From positions 1 through 5,826 of the forward strand of contig CALAKE010000364.1 of NCBI GenBank assembly GCA_937922775.1: DNA of 5,826 nucleotides, given 5' to 3'. Below, in pieces: positions 4,218-5,826 of this stretch. The stretch's first letter is position 1. The number at the start of each line of letters is the position of its first letter. A model generated the notes under the pieces. It was not told where the DNA came from, did not search any database, and worked only from the letters and a program-made list of their open reading frames with translations. The stretch is from an uncultured bacterium (GTDB taxonomy: Bacteria > Acidobacteriota > UBA890). Position numbers and translations under genes: made by a program.

Positions 4218-5826
4218 ATGGCCACTCGCAAGCGGATCTCCGCTCCTTCCATCGTTTTCTCCCTCCTCGCGATCTCCTTCGCCGCGCTCTCGTTGAGCTG
4301 CGCGGGAGGTGATGGCACCGCGCCCGCGAGCTTCGCCGTCACCTTCCCCGAGGACCTCAGCGCTGAGCCCCTCGATGGGCGGCTCGTGCTCATGCTCTCG
4401 ACGGCCGCCGAGGGCGAACCGCGCTTCCAGATATCAGACGGACCAGCCACTCAACTCGCCTTCGGCGTTGACGTCGATGGCTGGGCGCCCGGCGCGCAGG
4501 CGATTGTCGATGCCACGGCGTTCGGCTATCCGATCCGCAGCCTGTCCGATGTGCCGGCCGGCACTTACAGGGTGCAGGCCTTGATCAACCGCTACGAGAC
4601 CTTCAACCGCGCCGACGGCCATGTGGTGAAGCTGCCCCCTGACAAGGGTGAGGGACAGCAGTGGGCCCGCAAGCCGGGCAACCTCTACAACGTACCGTTC
4701 GAGATCGAGTTCGACCCGTCGAGCCGAACACCGATTCAGGTCCACCTCGATCAGGAGATTCCGGAGATCGTCGGCCCCGAGGACACCGAGTGGATCAAGC
4801 ACGTCAGAATCCGTAGCGAGCTGCTGTCGGATTTCTGGGGTCGCGACATGTATCTCGGCGCCCACGTACTCTTGCCCGCCGGCTTCGAGGACCACCCTGA
4901 CGCCCGCTATCCGATCGCCATCTTCCACGGCCATTTCCCGTACGACTTCGGCGGCTGGCGCACCGAGCCACCGGATCCCGACCTCGAGCCCACCTACAGC
5001 GCTCGGTTCTCCTGGGAGGGCTACAACATCACCGAGCAGGAATTGGCCTACCAGCTCTACCAGGATTGGACGAGCTCCAATTTCCCGCGCATGTTGGTGG
5101 TCGAGATCCAGCACGCTAATCCGTTCTACGACGACTCCTACGCGGTGAATTCCGAGAACATCGGCCCCTACGGCGACGCCATCACCTACGAGCTCATTCC
5201 CTACATCGAGGAACAATTCCGTGGACTCGGCGAGGGCTGGTCGCGATTCCTGTACGGCGGATCGACCGGCGGATGGGAGGCTCTCGGCGTGCAGGTGAAG
5301 TACCCGGATGACTACAACGGGTGCTTTGCCGCCTGCCCCGACCCGATCGATTTCCGCGCCTTCACGGTCGTGAACATCTACGAGGACGAGAACGCCTACT
5401 ACCTCGACAGCGAGTGGAAGAAGACCCCACGCGTGGGACGTCGAAACTACCTCGGGCACGTCAGCACCATGCTCGAGGACTCGAACCATCTCGAGCTCGT
5501 GCTCGGCACCAAGACCCGCTCCGGCCAGCAGTGGGACATCTGGGAAGCTGTCTACTCGCCGGTGGGCGATGACGGCTACCCACAGCGCATTTGGGACAAA
5601 GTCACCGGCGAGATCGATCCCGAGGTGGCAGAGTTCTGGCGTCAGAACTACGACCTCTCCTACATCATGCAGCGCGACTGGGAAACGCTTGGTCCCAAGC
5701 TCGAGGGCAAAGTCCACATCTACTGCGGCGATATGGACAACTACTACCTCAACAACGCCGTATACCTGATGGAAGAATTTCTGGAGAGTACGACCAATCC
5801 CTATTATGGTGGCGAGGTTGATTACG
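4218..5826 (+). CDS. Esterase-like alpha/beta-hydrolase lipoprotein (C-terminus beyond window)
   Basis: The frame is open from ATG at 4218 to the right edge: 536 residues with no stop. Residues 1-28 are a lipoprotein-type signal (Arg4, Lys5, Arg6, a hydrophobic core, then LSLSC with Cys28; Ala29 at +2). Residues about 38-180 form a beta-rich N-terminal domain (GRLVLMLS, EPRFQI, FGVDVDGWAPG, AGTYRVQALINRYETF). The hydrolase domain follows, with YLGAHVLLPAGF, YPIAIFHGHFP (231-241) and a GGSTGGWEA nucleophile elbow with Ser349. CFAACPDPIDFRAF comes next, and GDMDNYY holds Asp505 or Asp507 as the likely acid. The catalytic His should lie beyond the edge. This resembles the putative-esterase branch of alpha/beta hydrolases (PF00756 type), in a subgroup known mainly as hypothetical proteins. 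It probably acts at the cell envelope on an ester or other acyl substrate. The fold is fairly sure; the substrate is unknown. It is transcribed divergently from the leftward cassette. Confidence 0.9.
   Translation, partial: MATRKRISAPSIVFSLLAISFAALSLSCAGGDGTAPASFAVTFPEDLSAEPLDGRLVLMLSTAAEGEPRFQISDGPATQLAFGVDVDGWAPGAQAIVDATAFGYPIRSLSDVPAGTYRVQALINRYETFNRADGHVVKLPPDKGEGQQWARKPGNLYNVPFEIEFDPSSRTPIQVHLDQEIPEIVGPEDTEWIKHVRIRSELLSDFWGRDMYLGAHVLLPAGFEDHPDARYPIAIFHGHFPYDFGGWRTEPPDPDLEPTYSARFSWEGYNITEQELAYQLYQDWTSSNFPRMLVVEIQHANPFYDDSYAVNSENIGPYGDAITYELIPYIEEQFRGLGEGWSRFLYGGSTGGWEALGVQVKYPDDYNGCFAACPDPIDFRAFTVVNIYEDENAYYLDSEWKKTPRVGRRNYLGHVSTMLEDSNHLELVLGTKTRSGQQWDIWEAVYSPVGDDGYPQRIWDKVTGEIDPEVAEFWRQNYDLSYIMQRDWETLGPKLEGKVHIYCGDMDNYYLNNAVYLMEEFLESTTNPYYGGEVDY

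Noticed and set aside
4434..5717. Long minus-strand open frame (427 codons) opposite the esterase gene
   Set aside because: It lies wholly antisense to a well-supported coding gene. Its product is a monotonous Val/Leu/Gly/Asp-rich sequence without domain motifs, and it has the look of a mirror frame of GC-rich codons.

Overview
This window comes from a high-GC bacterium with a Gram-negative type envelope. Two proteins carry lipoprotein signal peptides and one has a Sec-type signal ending in Ala-Ser-Ala. Nothing in the sequence fixes the phylum. The proteins resemble families common in environmental high-GC bacteria such as Acidobacteriota, Myxococcota and Gemmatimonadota, but that placement is a guess from memory of the families. 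I see no phage, transposon, CRISPR, tRNA or rRNA signal.

The layout is two divergent transcription units around a spacer of about 300 bases (3920-4217). Leftward, on the minus strand, four genes run in order: a small SRPBCC-fold protein (3919-3464), an exported class C beta-lactamase-like serine hydrolase (3467-2343), a YfcC/DcuC-type multi-pass transporter (2270-840) and an amidohydrolase lipoprotein (831 to the left edge, incomplete). Genes 1 and 2 overlap by ATGA. The stop of gene 3 is embedded in a perfect AGGAGG ribosome site for gene 4. Only the 72-base gap between genes 2 and 3 is loose. Rightward, on the plus strand, a large esterase-like lipoprotein begins at 4218 and runs off the right edge.

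The leftward unit looks like a scavenging cassette. A periplasmic serine hydrolase and an envelope-anchored prolidase-type amidohydrolase could cleave an amide, peptide or ester substrate, and the YfcC-type carrier could move the released amino or organic acid across the inner membrane. The cytoplasmic SRPBCC protein might bind a hydrophobic ligand. The divergent lipoprotein adds a second envelope hydrolase with a GxSxGG nucleophile. The substrate cannot be read from the sequence, and this pathway is inference from domain content and gene order.

The divergent spacer is rich in symmetry. It has a perfect 15-base palindrome (4136-4150), a 16-base hairpin-forming palindrome (4060-4075), a 7-base-arm inverted repeat (3987-4013) and an 11-base tandem duplication (4169-4190). 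The heptamer CCCGAGC recurs in two of these elements. This spacer is the most likely place for shared regulation and the least explained part of the window.
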